A model generated the notes under the pieces. That model ran no database searches. It saw nothing but the letters and a program-made list of their open reading frames with translations, and was not told the origin of the DNA. This document shows, piece by piece, positions 40,022-51,718 of a stretch of 64,000 bases of DNA. The position numbers and the translations under genes are program-made. The stretch is taken from NCBI GenBank assembly GCA_963931865.1, contig OZ007514.1:8162646-8226645 (forward strand), written 5' to 3'. Source of the DNA: Axinella damicornis (Eukaryota > Porifera > Demospongiae > Axinellida > Axinellidae). Position 1 is the stretch's first letter. Every line of letters begins with the position of its first letter.

Positions 40022-43000
40022 CTAGTCCATATGAACGCCAAGACTTTCAGCTATCTTCGTTAGCTTTTCTTCAAGCCTTTGTATGCGATCCACAGAGTCA
40101 CACATCTTCAGTTTCACATCATCCATGTCATTAACCAGCTGTCTGGCATGTTGCTGCACCTGGTGAATTGACTCCTAAAGGTTGTGAAAAGCAGAATAAG
40201 ATTGGCGATCTGACAACACAGTGGTGTAGTTGCAAATGGAATTTGAATGTACTAGGTATCATAGTTTGCGGTCATAAACGGCTGCAATCTGAACAGATGC
40301 TGGCTCCGATAGCGAGCAGTGAGTACCTTAGCCTGCCCTTATCACTTGGACAGTGGGGGATACTACCAGCAATAACGGCAGTCATTAGCTACCCGAAGTG
40401 TAAGCACAACTCTCAGTGTGAGTGCTATGGACCCTAGCCACGTTACAGTACCGTTCGGCACCATAATTATCCACTTTTTGCCGTACCTATACCGATGTGT
40501 CACGGCCATGCTATTTATGAGGCACATGCAGTAAGACTCAAGAAGGACGTTAATATGAACAGCATTGGTATGCAGTTGTCATTAACACAGTTGCATGACA
40601 CTATACTAACATCCACCCTCGATACAAACTGTAATAAAATATACCTGATATTGGTGTGGATTGAGTGCAGCACCAAGGCGTTCAGGGGAGTCATGCGCCC
40701 TTCCTCCCCAAAAGCTGTACAGGAGCCTCTCCAAGGGTTCAGTTTGCGATTAGGGTGGGAATGCACTTTGTTGGTGAGGTAGTGCCGGCGGAAGTATGGG
40801 AATCGCTGCTCCACCCAGTCCAACCTATATACACATGTACGTACACAATGAAATATTAGACAGCATGGTAGTGATTCTTTGTTGGCCAGTACGTGGTGAC
40901 CAAGTCCTAGACCCCCTTCATTCTAGATGAAATATTTTACTTGTGCTGTTAAGTGCCTGCAGGTAAATTCCTGAGAGGAGTGAAAACATATAACTGTCGT
41001 GCCAGGCCTATATAAATGCCACTCAACTCATGTATATTATCGTAGGTGCGCAAAACTGAAGTGGGTTTTTGGTAGTTTGCAAGGGTATTAACGGTAACGT
41101 AAGTATTACAGTGGAAGCAATGTTTTGTGCAGCTGTAGCAAACTGCCGCAAGTGTAGTTTGTAGTATATTTCCCTGTGCAGAGGTTTTTTTTGGTATTAC
41201 TGTGGCAATTCAAAATTACAGTAGGCATGATATGATATATCTGTAAATAGAGATACTTCCTTTGCTGATCATGTCTTTAGATTCCCCAGGCCTTCTCCTT
41301 ATAGCTCCGTCTTTACACACTATAAATGATCCTATTGCCCATTGCTAGGTGGTTGCCAAGGTTATAGAAGACTTACAAATGGGTTCTCAAGGAAGAGCTG
41401 CTTCAGCTATATCAGGTATGTCAAACGGTGACTATATATCAGGTGTAAAGAGTGGCTATATCTATAATCATAGCAACCACCTAGTAACGAGCTATAAGAT
41501 CACCCTCTCACTGTGGTTTATATATAAGCCCTCCCTCCCCCTTGGGCGCAGCTAGTGTCCAGCTTATAAACCAGCAAAATCCCTCCTAAGGTAATACAAA
41601 ACGGGAGGGTAGGCCTGAGAAGGAAGCTAGCAGCGGAGGAAGAGCAAGGTAAAAGATGAGTCGAAGGAGGATGAGCATACAGCAATGGGAGGATACTGAG
41701 CAACGTGCGATGGATTTTCTCCTGGCTGCCTTGCTTTTTCACTAGAAGCAGACGGTTCACCCAGGTGCATACTCATGCATGAAGGAGCATAGGTATGCAT
41801 ATGGTTGTAAGTTACAAGAATGCATCTATACATACTGTGTGTTAAATGAGTAAGCAGTGATGTTCTGCAAGCCAACAACATTGCAATTGAAGCTATTACA
41901 ATTTTGCACTTTCTTAGTAAGGTACAATCTTTTGCAAGCAATCACCAGTTGTTCGTGCGGTCTATATAATATTATGCAAATCTAACGAGAATTTAGGTTG
42001 CACAGTTTACTGCACTCAATCAGGTTTGCTATTCAGTGCGTGCAAAGGAGGAATATAGCCCTCCTATTCGCTATAGTTAATACCTGCAGTGCTAGCCTCT
42101 TCAGAGCTGCTTCTTCCTGTATTGCTTTGATGTCATCAACTGCCAGGCCAACCTGCAGTCAGGAATAACTGCCGATACTGATGGAGAGACTCCAGCACAT
42201 AATATACTCAAGTACATAATTGAGCCAAATGGGTATATATGATGAAGAGCCTGCATATCCAGTGACAAATGTATTCATATTGTCCTGTTGAATAGCCTAA
42301 ATGCACGGTAGCCACAGCTCCCGATGCAGAAGAAAATAGTGCATGGCAAGTTCTTGGGATCCGGAGTGCTGAAACCACAGGAGTAGACGGATGTCTGTAC
42401 CAACTCCCTGAGCACAGGTGGTGATGCATGCATTCTTCTATGACCACATTATTCAAACATCACACACCCCTAGTCAAAGTACATAACATTATAGGATACA
42501 GCCCTTACATGAGGGCTTTAACCAACCAAAACACCCAGGAACTGAGGGCAGTGTTAATTGGTCAAGGGTGCAGCCCGTGACCAATTAACACTGCCCAAGT
42601 GTTCCAAGGATGCTTATATATGTCGGTTCAAGTCTGAATTGGAGGGCTCTATCTTACTTAGCCATACCCCATAGCTGAATGTTGAACATTGCATATGGGC
42701 TAACATAGACACCTAATTATGAATTTCAAAGCTTCCGCTTCATTGATTATTCATGTATGAAAACACATATTGCCACGTACCAACAGGTTCGTAAGTAGGA
42801 TGGGCATCAGTATAATGAAGATGATCCAGATAACAACGGAGGCTCCAATGTAAGGGACGTTCTCTCCCTCGTTCCCACTCTGTGCATACAGCATAACATG
42901 TACATAGCATACAAGTTGAATAGCCCAAAGTACAAAAAAAAGTTAATACTCTTCAAACCACATCAAGAAGAAAGACTGTTTGTAAAGACGTCACTCCATT

Positions 43001-43119
43001 CATTTCACAGCAGTCTTGCTCACCTGATGGAAGAGATCATCAAACTCAAATTCTCCAGTTGTCATCGTCATCGTTTTGAGGATGGAACGCCCTGGTGTGA
43101 CGAAGGCTGTGATCACATT
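40022..43119 (-). CDS. TRPA-like cation channel, pore to C-terminus (partial)
   Basis: Exons in transcription order: 43119-43024, 42879-42781, 42152-42084 (all phase 0), 40824-40645 and 40174-40022. The first carries SILKTMTMTTGEFEFDDLF, the pore-loop region. The second carries ENVPYIGASVVIWIIFIILM then PILLTNLL, transmembrane segment S6. The third continues VGLAVDDIKAIQEEAALKRL. The joined NLLVGLAVDDI...ALKRLALQ closely follows the TRPA signature NLLIGLAVGDI...SLKRIAMQ. The fourth has DWVEQRFPYFRRHYLTNKVH and the last a coiled coil ending RIQRLEEKLTKIAESLGVHM, as expected for a tetramerising TRPA C-terminus. A linking exon between the third and fourth, and one between fourth and fifth, is missing from my model because phases do not close. 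Ankyrin repeats and S1-S5 should lie upstream, but a piggyBac element occupies 43192-45567 and no further exons were recognised. The gene may be a truncated copy or have long introns. Confidence 0.7.
42546..42596. repeat. Short hairpin in TRPA-like intron
   Basis: GGGCAGTGTTAATTGGTCA is exactly inverted as TGACCAATTAACACTGCCC around a 13-nt loop. Probable mini-foldback. Confidence 0.85.
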
Positions 43120-43629
43120 CTACAATGCACACGGGATTAAAGCAAAGAATAAAGATCAAAACAGAATAGCTAATACTGAACTTATATTAAGTTAACCCTT
43201 TAAACCCGATAGTACACTTTTGGTAACTTGCCGCGTAACCCCGATAGTACACTTTTGTTACCATCCTGCACATAGCTACATAACAAACACAGCTATTATT
43301 AACATAAGCGTTGGAATTCTACCTAGCTATGGACAAAGGCTTAGTAGGTACATGTGTAAGCCTTGCAGTTCTGCTACGTGTAAATATACGCGCAAACAAG
43401 CTACTTATACAAGCAAACGGTGGCTCAGTACATCGCAGCTACGTGGACAAAATGTAGTCATTACCTCACGATGATCACATGGCAGTAGGCATCTTTGGCG
43501 CGCTTGAACTAGGCAGTCGTGATGCGAACAGCCGCCATAGCTACTCTCGAGTGTCAACAGCGCCACCTAGCACACTATACTCGTTCCGATTCTCGGTACT
43601 TCACAAGTGGGCGGAGGAAATCAGACGCA

Positions 43630-45567
43630 ATGGCAGGGTTTCACTCACAGCACATGTACACCATGGAGGAAGTGATAGGCATGATCGATGACGTTGATGA
43701 GCCTATGTGCGAAGGCAGTGACGACGATTTTGATGTTGATGACTTGATTATTGATGATGACCCAAGGTAAGAATGCTGCACAATATTGAATTCAACAGAA
43801 TTGTATTGTTGACACTGTCTTCACTATCAGCAGTCCAAGTGAACATGATGGCCTATCCACACCCGATAACTTCTCCCCTTCTCCGACGCCTTCTCCAACA
43901 CGTCCGGTGCTTTCTCCCTTTCGGTCACCTTCACCAATACACTCTGGGACACAAACACCACAGTCTCCATCTCCGAGGTATATTTGAGTTCAGCACCTAA
44001 AGCAGAATTGCAATAGTAAGTATATATTTATATCTTTCCCTGTAGCACACACGTTGGTCCTACCAGTGCGGGCGCTGGACAGGCAGGAGATGGGGGAGGA
44101 GGCAGGGGAACAGGCAGGGGGAGAGGCAGGGGAACAGGCAGGGGGAGAGGCAGGGGGAGAGGCAGGGGAACAGGCAGGGGAACAGGCAGGGGAAGAGGCA
44201 GGGGAACAGGCAGGGGGAGAGGCAGGGGAGGACGCAGGGGAGGAGGCAGTGGAACAGGCAACACTGATGGCAATTCCAGGTACATGCACATACAAATCTA
44301 TGTACGAAAGACATGGGGCTGGTACAGCACTTGGCTTCCTTCACCTTGTCCAGTATCAGCCTCTTCGCATGTCATAACGCACTCTATCTAATTACATATA
44401 ATTATTATCAGACACACCAACACAACAAAACACTAAACCACTTATCTCTGCAGCACTGATGGTCCTGTTTGGCAGACAACTGCAACACCAATCACAGTCC
44501 AGCCATTTGCAGAAGCAGTGGGGCCAATGGTGTCCATCCCTGTTTCCATACTCGACACATTCAAGCTGTTTTTCACTGCTGCATTGGTGACGACAGTGGT
44601 TGAGCAGACTAATCTGTACGCAGCGCAGGTACTTGGAGAAGGAGCAGAAACCGGTTGGACGAATGTGACGGAGAGTGAAATCTACGCATTTCTTGGAATG
44701 GCCATACTGATGGGTGTGAATCAGTTACCTGCACTGGCCCACTACTGGCGGAAGGACCCAGTTTTCCATTATTCGCCCATTGCTGACAGGATCAGCCGAG
44801 ACCGGTTCCTCGCAATCTGGCGGTTTCTCCATTTTTCAGACAACACCACACAACTTGACCGCTCAGATCCAGAATATGATCGCCTCTTCAAGGTCCGTCC
44901 AGTCATCACTGCTGTAAACAGAGGATGTCAACAGAATTACAACGCCTCAAAACACCAATCGATTGATGAGGCCATGGTAGGCTTCAAAGGCAGATGTTCA
45001 ATGAAACAATATATGCCGAAGAAGCCTACCAAGAGAGGGTTTTAAATTTGGGTTAGGGCGGACAGCTCAAATGGCTACGTGTGTCAGTTTCAGTGTTATA
45101 CAGGGAAGGAAGGGAACACCACGGAAGTGGGTCTAGGGGGGAGCGTGGTCAGCACTCTGACAAGAGAACTTGTTGGCAAGAACTACTGTATCTACATGGA
45201 TAACTTTTTTAGTAGTATACGCCTTTTTCAGAGTCTTCTCGACGACAACATCTATGCGACAGGAACACTCTGCTCAAATCGGAAAATGTTTCCCCCTGAC
45301 CTTGTCACAGTGGCGAAACGAGGCCTTGCATCCAGAGGCAATCTTGAATTTCGGCAAGCGGACAATGTTGTCGTGACGGTGTGGCAGGATACACGCGCCG
45401 TGGTCATCCTGTCAACACAGCATGATCCATCTAACATAACAACCGTGAGCAGAAAACAGAAAGACGGAAGTAAGGTCAATGTGAATTGTCCTCAGGCGAT
45501 CGTTGATTATAATAAACATATGGGAGGCGTTGATTTGGGGGACCAATATCGGCAATATTCTCGTTGA
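43630..45567 (+). pseudogene. piggyBac transposase gene with acidic and RGG-type N-terminus; nonsense codon
   Basis: Four phase-matched exons: 43630-43766, 43831-43977, 44046-44279, 44454-45567. Exon 1 encodes an acidic head (MEEVIGMIDDVDEP, SDDDFDVDD). Exon 2 is Ser/Pro-rich (FSPSPTPSPTRPV). Exon 3 is a Gly-Arg repeat (GRGRGTGRGRG). Exon 4 is the DDE domain: YAFLGMAILMGVNQLP, SIDEAMVGFKGR (first Asp), then TAA at 45043-45045 in place of a Lys codon. Readthrough in the same frame gives IWVRADSSNGYVC, YCIYMDNFFSS (second Asp) and NKHMGGVDLGDQY (third Asp). The frame stops shortly after, at YSR, where family members continue with a further helical and Cys-rich tail. All three catalytic Asp are kept, but the stop and truncation argue for an inactive copy. 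Confidence 0.85.
44085..44265 (+). repeat. Coding minisatellite (GGCAGGGGAACA / GGCAGGGGGAGA)
   Basis: Twelve-bp alternating units inside transposase exon 3. The period is a multiple of three and the frame stays open, giving a (GRGT/GRGR) repeat. The antisense and other frames are also open, which explains overlapping spurious ORFs. Confidence 0.9.
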
Positions 45568-45900
45568 ATAACGCCACATGGCGGCCATTTGGAAACCGCC
45601 CACCACGGCTGACGCAGGCACAATTTCACATGCCTCAATATCCAAAAATGTTCACAGTATATTAATCTATATGTGTACCAATTTAGGGCTTTTATCAAAA
45701 ATTAGACTATAGCAGCCATACAAATCAAAGGCACCGCCTGTGGTTTATATTCCGAAGCCATGCAGCTGTGCAACAGCTGTGGGTTTATAGAAATTGGAGC
45801 ATGATGACTCAGCATTTATGGAAATTAGACCATGGCTCAGCCCATTCTGGAGTGTTGGAGTGTGCAAGGATCTCTAATTCAGGTAGCTATAGTCTAAGCC

Positions 45901-46041
45901 AGTTAGACTATGCCCTTTCGTGGTTTATGGGAAATAACCACTCGAGGCTGTTCATTTAGACCACTCGGCTGCGCCTCGTGGTCTAAATAAACAGCCTCTC
46001 GTGGTTACTTCCCATAAACCACTCAAGGCCATAGTCTAACT
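45901..46041. mobile_element. 141-bp foldback element
   Basis: AGTTAGACTATGCC, TTTATGGGAAATAACCACTC and GAGGCTGTTCATTTAGACCA are mirrored by TGGTCTAAATAAACAGCCTC, GTAACCACGAG-type inverse and GGCCATAGTCTAACT around a short loop at about 45971. Confidence 0.85.
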
Positions 46042-46082
46042 ATAACGTGAACGATAGGTTTGATATGCCGCTGCACTAGTAT

Positions 46083-46939
46083 ACCTTCAGTTCTAACTTC
46101 AACAATTTGAAACCTAGAAATACCACCTTCATTACACCCAGGTGTAGTCTATCAAGCTAGAGGTGAGAAGGCCTAGGTACGATGCTAATCATTACTGTGT
46201 GCTGCACTATTCCCACAGGGGAATAAGACAGAACAGCAGGACACACATGGCATTTGTGTATGTAGTAATTAGACCATGCCACTGAGGGGGTTGGACAGGT
46301 CTTATCCAGACAAACAGGTGTGTAGCTATACCTATTGTACAGGACATCCAGTGCAATATACATATTGCACTGGGCAATATGTATATCGCACCAGATATGA
46401 TTTGGGCGGGCTCTTCTCCACAATTATAATTCCTTGTTGGCTAGTTTTATAGTAAGGCTTCCCATGATAGAGCCAATCGTACCACGTACCCTTTGTCATT
46501 AGTCCCACAAGACTGGATGAAGGTCCATGAAACAGTCTCTAGCAAGTGATCACAGCTGGTGCATTTGTGTAGTGTACTGTGTGTGCGCGTCGTGTGTGGA
46601 GTTGCATGTGACATATGTGTGTGTGCATGTGTGTGCATGTGCATGCATACGTGCATGTGTGTGTGGTGGGGGGGGGGATGATGCCACAGCAGTTAGAGGG
46701 AAGACATAATTAAATTTTGTGAGGGGACAAAATCAGCTGGGAAGCTGCACACAGCAGCTGAACACAAGCAAGCCAGCTGTCTCACACACACCAAGAGTGT
46801 CCATAACACCACAGTCCAATGACATCAAAATCACTGCTATCTGTCTCCTCAAATACTACATCCAGAGTATTCGTGTTTAGTTGATGCATTCAGAACTGCT
46901 TGTTTGTGTGCATATGCGTCCTGCTAGACTTACCTTAAA
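46083..46939. repeat. Duplicated segment, copy 1 (matches 62770-63678)
   Basis: From TACCTTCAGTTCTAACTTCA to GCTAGACTTACCTTAA, nearly identical to the segment at 62770-63678. Both contain the palindromic GCAATATACATATTGC block, a (TG)n array and a G-run (10 G here, 35 G in the other copy). The minus strand carries a splice donor (TTTAAG|GTAAGTCTAG) at about 46933, so the segment may include an exon boundary of a minus-strand gene. Confidence 0.9.
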
Positions 46940-47180
46940 CTGCACTGCAAATTCAACAAGTTGTGGCAATCTGTGAGGGAGAGGGAGGATGAGGGAGGGA
47001 GGGAGAAGGGGGAGAAGGAGGGAGAAGGAGGGAGAGAGGGAGGGAGGGACGGAGGGAGGGAGGGAGACACAGGGAAGGAGGGGGATGGAGGGAGAATCGC
47101 AGAATCGAGGAGAGAGGGTGTATGTGTGAGTGGTGTGTGAGAGGGTGCAGGGCTTTTAGCTGGGAGGGGGGGGGGGGGTC
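46938..47180 (+). repeat. GGGA/GA purine tract and G-run next to a possible 36-nt micro-exon
   Basis: GAGGGAGGGA-type repeats at 46975-47095 and a 13-nt G-run at 47166-47178. On the minus strand the tract is a long polypyrimidine stretch ending CTCACAG at about 46970, then 36 nt (reads LPQLVEFAVQFK) and the donor GTAAGT. The related segment at 62026-62455 has the parallel DEFAEQLK|GTAAGT but its acceptor reads CACGG. Gene identity unknown. Confidence 0.6.
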
Positions 47181-47424
47181 TGATGGGGGCATGCTCCCTG
47201 GAAATTTGCAAAAATAGATGCTCTGATATGCATTCTGGTGTGTTTCTAACCGTGTTCTAGCCAGAAATTTGAGGCACATAATGAGATTCATACTTGTCAG
47301 TAACCTTGTGAAGCCATGTATTTCAAGTGGTTGCTAAAAGTATTCAACATTCAGAGGCTGGCAAAGGGTACATTGTAGTTTTAAACCAGCCACAAAGGGC
47401 ACATTAGAATCACAAAGGACACAG

Positions 47425-48236
47425 TGAGCCACCGAGGGCGACGAAGGAGCGTCAAACTCCGCATGCCCGCCCTAGGACATGTAGTAGTCCTTCACACCTC
47501 CAAAATTTTACCTTATACGGCAAGACGCCATTACGTAATGCAGTTGTAAGGATTTGTGTGAAACAGAGCTATATACATGTAAGTAGTATGAAAGGAAAAT
47601 TGGCCTTGTGCAGCCATAGGTACTAGAGCTAGCTGGCTAGGACAATGGCACTACGTGCAGCAGCTTCAACGGCCAGCAAGCCAACGAAGAAAGTTCGCCG
47701 TGTTTCTATGAATGAACCACGCTACTTGTTAAAGAGACTGTGTAACTTGGATATGTCCATCTTCGAAGCTTCCGTAGTGAACGAGAAGGAAGCGGTCCAG
47801 TTTACGCAATACCCTGAATGACAAACCGTGTGGAATAACTGGAGCGAGGGTGACAAGCTGTGCATCTTACTGAGCTACCTGTTACTTGGTTTCTGCAACC
47901 TTCTTCAGAAGCATATGTCTGGAAAGGAGCGTTTTGCACGGCTCCTGGTATCGTGGTACAACTACATTGGCGCTCTGGCTTGCAACCCAAAAGACGACGC
48001 TGGGATTGAGGCGCGTTGGTCAGGCCTAACTGAGGCAGGTATGACTCACAGTGCAACGCACTAGAAACGTTTAGTTTATGGCCTCGTTCCAGCTATGCAT
48101 ACCACCCCGTGAATATTATCATCAGTCACTTACGCGGCACCACAATGGTCTTCCATATAAGGTATGACCATAAGGTGTGAGGGACTACATCAGGTCTATA
48201 CTAGTTCGACGCTCCTTCGCCGCCTTCAGCGGCTCA
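47425..48236. mobile_element. TIR-bounded segment carrying a coding exon
   Basis: TGAGCCACCGAGGGCGACGA and AGGAGCGTCAAACT at 47425-47458 are inverted, with a few mismatches, as AGTTCGACGCTCCTTCGCCG and CCTTCAGCGGCTCA at 48203-48236. The 812-bp interval contains the first exon of the gene below. It may be a transposon whose gene continues beyond the right repeat, or a chance flank of two solo ends. Confidence 0.55.
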
Positions 48237-49335
48237 TGCGCTCCTGCTAGTGAGTAGCCTCGTTCCCAGGCCAACTGCCGCCTTGTTTATAGTTGCATAC
48301 GTGACCTTTGAACCCTTGTCAGATAAGCTGGCAGAATGCCTGGTACCACTCCTACGTCATTTACAAACAAAGTGGACACGGTTATGACGTAGGTGGACAC
48401 GGTTTCATGTAAAACGGCTACGTGCCAGAAGTTCACGGGCTAACGGCAGGTTTCCTAGTGAGTTGTTGTTGGCTTTAACGCTACCATGGTGGACCGCTGG
48501 AGGCGTCAGATATGGAACTCCTTGTTGTACAGTTGTAGTAGCCTAGGTAACTACAATAGCTTACCTCTACAGTAGCTTACCAAGCGCTTGGTACGCCTGA
48601 GTAGTCAAACGTTAGTGCATGCTGTATTGCCGTTAGCGCTTAGTTGGCATCAAGTTGCTGTCTTCGTGGTATCAATACGAACTCGAAAGCATACGTGTAG
48701 TCGAGTTGCTTCATAACCGTGTCCACTTTGCTTGTAAATGACGTAGGAGTGGTACCAGGCCTTCTGCCAGCTTATCTGACAAGGGTTCAAAGGTCACGTA
48801 TGCGACTAAAAACAAAGCGGCAGATGGCCTAGGAACGAGGCTAGCTAGTCAGAACACTGGTTTCTAACACCCGTCTGACTACAATATGAATTATAGTGTA
48901 CCTTACAGGAAAATCACTGCAACGAACATTACATCATACTTTTCAAAATCCCAGCCCCCCATATAAAACCCTGGGGTGTGTGTGGTGTGTGTACAAGGGA
49001 CAGGAACTAAATCAAGCCACAATCACCAGCCTAGCCAGCTGCATACCTCTCAATGATCCTGAGCGCTGTGACCACATTCCTCGGCTCATTGGACACAAGC
49101 TTTGCTCTCTGGTGCATCACCAGCCAGAGGTGCTGCCCGAGGGCATCCTGGAACGAGAGGGAGATGGATCAGTTGTTTGGACACACACAACTGGACAGCA
49201 TGGGACTCCGACTATGACAATGACTACTATTCGCCATTGGATTGATGTGCATCAATTAGTATTTACTTCCACGTGGCATTATGCCCGTAAATGTTGCCTA
49301 TTATGCCCATATTATTCCCTATGCCCTATGCTCAG
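47646..49335 (+). pseudogene. Unrecognised two-exon gene with in-frame TGA
   Basis: Exon 1 starts at ATG 47646 (MALRAAASTASKPTKKVRRV, basic) and ends at about 48041 before GTATGA. It is open except for TGA at 47819-47821 between QFTQYPE and QTVWNNWSEGDKLC, which reads like a mutated CGA. It continues with ILLSYLLLGFCNLLQKHMSG and ARLLVSWYNYIGALACNPKD. Exon 2 begins at 48905 after CTTACAG in matching phase (GKSLQRTLHH), with YKTLGCVWCVYKGQELNQAT, NDPERCDHIPRLIGHKLCSL and EVLPEGILEREGDGSVVWTH, and ends before CAG|GTATGC at 49336. The exon composition is convincingly coding, but no domain is recognised. The intron is mostly the 48255-48843 MITE. The TGA marks a pseudogene, a polymorphism or readthrough. 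Confidence 0.5.
48255..48843. mobile_element. 589-bp TAGCCTCG-family element with long TIRs
   Basis: TAGCCTCGTTCCCAGGCC...TTGTTTATAGTTGCATACG and TGGACACGGTTATGACG-type arms of about 150 bp are inverted at the right, ending AGGAACGAGGCTA. Flanked by TA. The central 290 bp has no ORF. It lies in the intron of the 47646-49335 gene. Confidence 0.9.
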
Positions 49336-49339
49336 GTAT

Positions 49340-50785
49340 GCTAAAAATTATTCCTGCACAAGCCTACATGCTACATGTATATAATATTATGTCAACTCAT
49401 CAATAGTAGTATTGCAGCCTACTGAGGTTGGTCTGGAGGTGATTCTATAGACAGAGGTGTGCTAATTCAATCTGTAGAATGACATTGTATGCACAGTAAA
49501 GCCACCAGAACATGAAGTGGTGCAGGTGCTAAGAAGGAATACAAATACAAGTAAGTGTCTCCAGCTACGGGTACTGTCACTCCAATACTACAATGGTCAC
49601 AGAGTAGGAAGGTTGGCGTCACTAGCTTAGACTTGCCCACCGAATTATGGGCACATACCGTATCGATAGCTTAGAGCTGTGACTGGGTCACAACCCGTGG
49701 CTGTCCAAAAACTGCCTGTAACTGCATGACCACACTGCCGGTGACCCTGTGACCCTGTGACCTTTGAAAAATCCACCGTGACTGCATCAATTTTTGGTAG
49801 TATACGGACTTCCGGTAATACAGTGAACAAACCCATGCCTCACCTACAGATACGGGATCCTGGTCACAGCTCTAAGTTCACCGCTTATTGGAGTGACCAC
49901 CCCTTGAAGAAATACCATTCGGTTAGTTTGCCTACATTATTCAACACTGTACATCCACAGAATAATCCCTCACCATTTTTGACATGCGTCCGTGAAGGCG
50001 GTGCCAGTCTTCAATACCTTTCCCCTACTCACTGACACTGTATGGGGAAGAATAGTATCTGCATGAGATCTAAACACATACAAAGCTTCTCACCATATGC
50101 AGCCACCAAGCATCCAAGCACACAATACCCACGGTGGGTAGGCATGCGCAGTTGAGGTAGGAAACATGGGTAACAGTGATCTCCGAAACCAGGACAAATG
50201 GGCAGCATCAAAGCGTACACAAGTTTCAGCAATAGTTTGCATCAAACTGCTCCCTCTGAAAATGCCCTAAAACTCAATTTTAAGGCCCTCTACTAAACTG
50301 AAAATTTGGACCCTCTCCAAGCCCCACCCACACTCTGACCCCATCATCAATACCCACGCCAAAAAGCACGTATGGATATACCACCTACTCTCCTCAGTTG
50401 CAAGCTACAGCCCAAAACTCACAGCCACCCTCAAAAACAGAGTACCCTCAAAGCCATGCCATGGCAGGCCGGTTTCCAAAAGGTCAACCTACCCCCTGCA
50501 AAACTAGGTATGCTTTTCCACGTTCAGCTCTCAGTTACAGAGTCTTGGCCGCACATCTACTCCCTCTCAGGCTCTCACCAGCCCAGTCCAGCTACCACAC
50601 CAGCCAAATTCGCCCTAACACGAAAATGGGCGGGGCCTGTAAAGTGTAATGCCTAAAAGGTCACCTCTCTAGATTTGGGATTTGGTCAGGGAGCTGTTGT
50701 ATGTGCGCATGCGTAGAGCAACTTTGAACTTTGAACTCAAAATTGTGTACTGTGGGCGGAATGCTATGAAGTATGCTACCACAAA
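49340..50785. other. No recognised gene; GTGACC-rich patch
   Basis: 49670-49780 contains several GTGACC / CTGTGACC repeats. 50260-50640 is C-rich and low in G on the plus strand with an open frame (SHAMAGRFPKGQPTPCKT) that I do not trust. No splice-consistent gene seen. Confidence 0.45.
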
Positions 50786-50792
50786 AATGAGG

Positions 50793-51043
50793 TAAACTAG
50801 TGTAAAAAACATTAATGTATGGAGATGTAGGGATAGCAGAATAGCAAAAAGTGAGAAAACAAGCAGGGATGATGGCATAACACCCTACATACTTTTCTCA
50901 CTATATTGTATTATGTGGAAAGATATGTAAGATGGGGTTGTATAACTGAACTGTTTTATGCCATCATCCTTGCTTGTTTTTTTACTTTTTGCTGTTCTGC
51001 TATCCCTACATCTCCATACTTTTTAAATTACACTTGTATGCTA
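50793..51043. mobile_element. About 250-bp MITE with 90-bp imperfect TIRs
   Basis: GTATGGAGATGTAGGGATAG and ATGATGGCATAA at the left are inverted as TTATGCCATCAT and CTATCCCTACATCTCCATAC at the right (50817-50881 against 50955-51019), with weaker matching outwards. The loop is AT-rich. Confidence 0.85.
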
Positions 51044-51718
51044 TACATTTGTACACCCTGGGTCTACAAGTATTCCCTTGGGATGATCCATCAGCTGTAT
51101 GTCACACCAGGCCCATAGCCAAGAGGTGTGTTTGCTGGATAGATAGATAGATTAATTTGTGACAGGAAATGCCTCATCAGCGATAGTGCTGGTTTTCATG
51201 AGGGTCTGCACACATACAAACTAGATTTGCCACCAGCTATAATACAAATGTGGGAGTGGTTCTCAATTTCATTCAATCCTAGAGCCAGGCACAGACTAAT
51301 TGCTAGGTGCACAGACTAATAATCTCTGTGTGTGGGGCTGAGAGGGATGCTATTTGCCACATAGACATTCCTTCTCAGTGAAAGTCTCACAAACAAACGT
51401 ACAAAAACCATACAGGCGATGATCTCGAATACTGCTTGCACAAAGGGCATCTTCATAGTTTCACACAGGCTAAGAATATAGCTACTTGAGGGATTTATTG
51501 AGGCCTTAACTCCTATGTAGCTAGCTAGCTGCCACATGTAGCTAAGGGAACATAGTATAGATTTGCAACAAGAACTCGTAGAAACTGCACTAACTGCTCT
51601 TGGGTTGTTTTAATGAATTCCTCGTCTCATTGTCTCTATCCAGCTATGTTAATTATTGTGAACCCATGTAGCTACATTCTTAGCCTGATGTCTGTAACTA
51701 ACTTATGCCTTAGTACCA

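Larger units (their letters stand above)
43192..45567 (+). mobile_element. piggyBac-type element, 3' end missing
   Basis: TTAA at 43192-43195 is followed by CCCTTTAAACCCGATAGTAC, a typical piggyBac left end, with a subterminal near-copy (ACCCCGATAGTACACTTTTG) at 43237. The transposase gene follows. A matching right end (...GGGTTAA) is not visible near 45567, where homology stops before the last part of the transposase domain, so the element is 3'-truncated. Confidence 0.75.

Noticed and set aside
43990..44344. Minus-strand Pro/Ser/Cys-rich ORFs
   Set aside because: Antisense shadows of the in-frame GGCAGGGG minisatellite in the piggyBac exon.
46340..46400. GCAATATACATATTGC palindrome as a regulatory operator
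   Set aside because: It is part of a duplicated non-genic segment with no nearby promoter; more likely a structural feature of the repeat.
46157..46423. 88-codon ORF present identically at 46157 and 62846
   Set aside because: The identity comes from the segmental duplication; starts and composition (palindrome, Tyr/His-rich) give no coding support.
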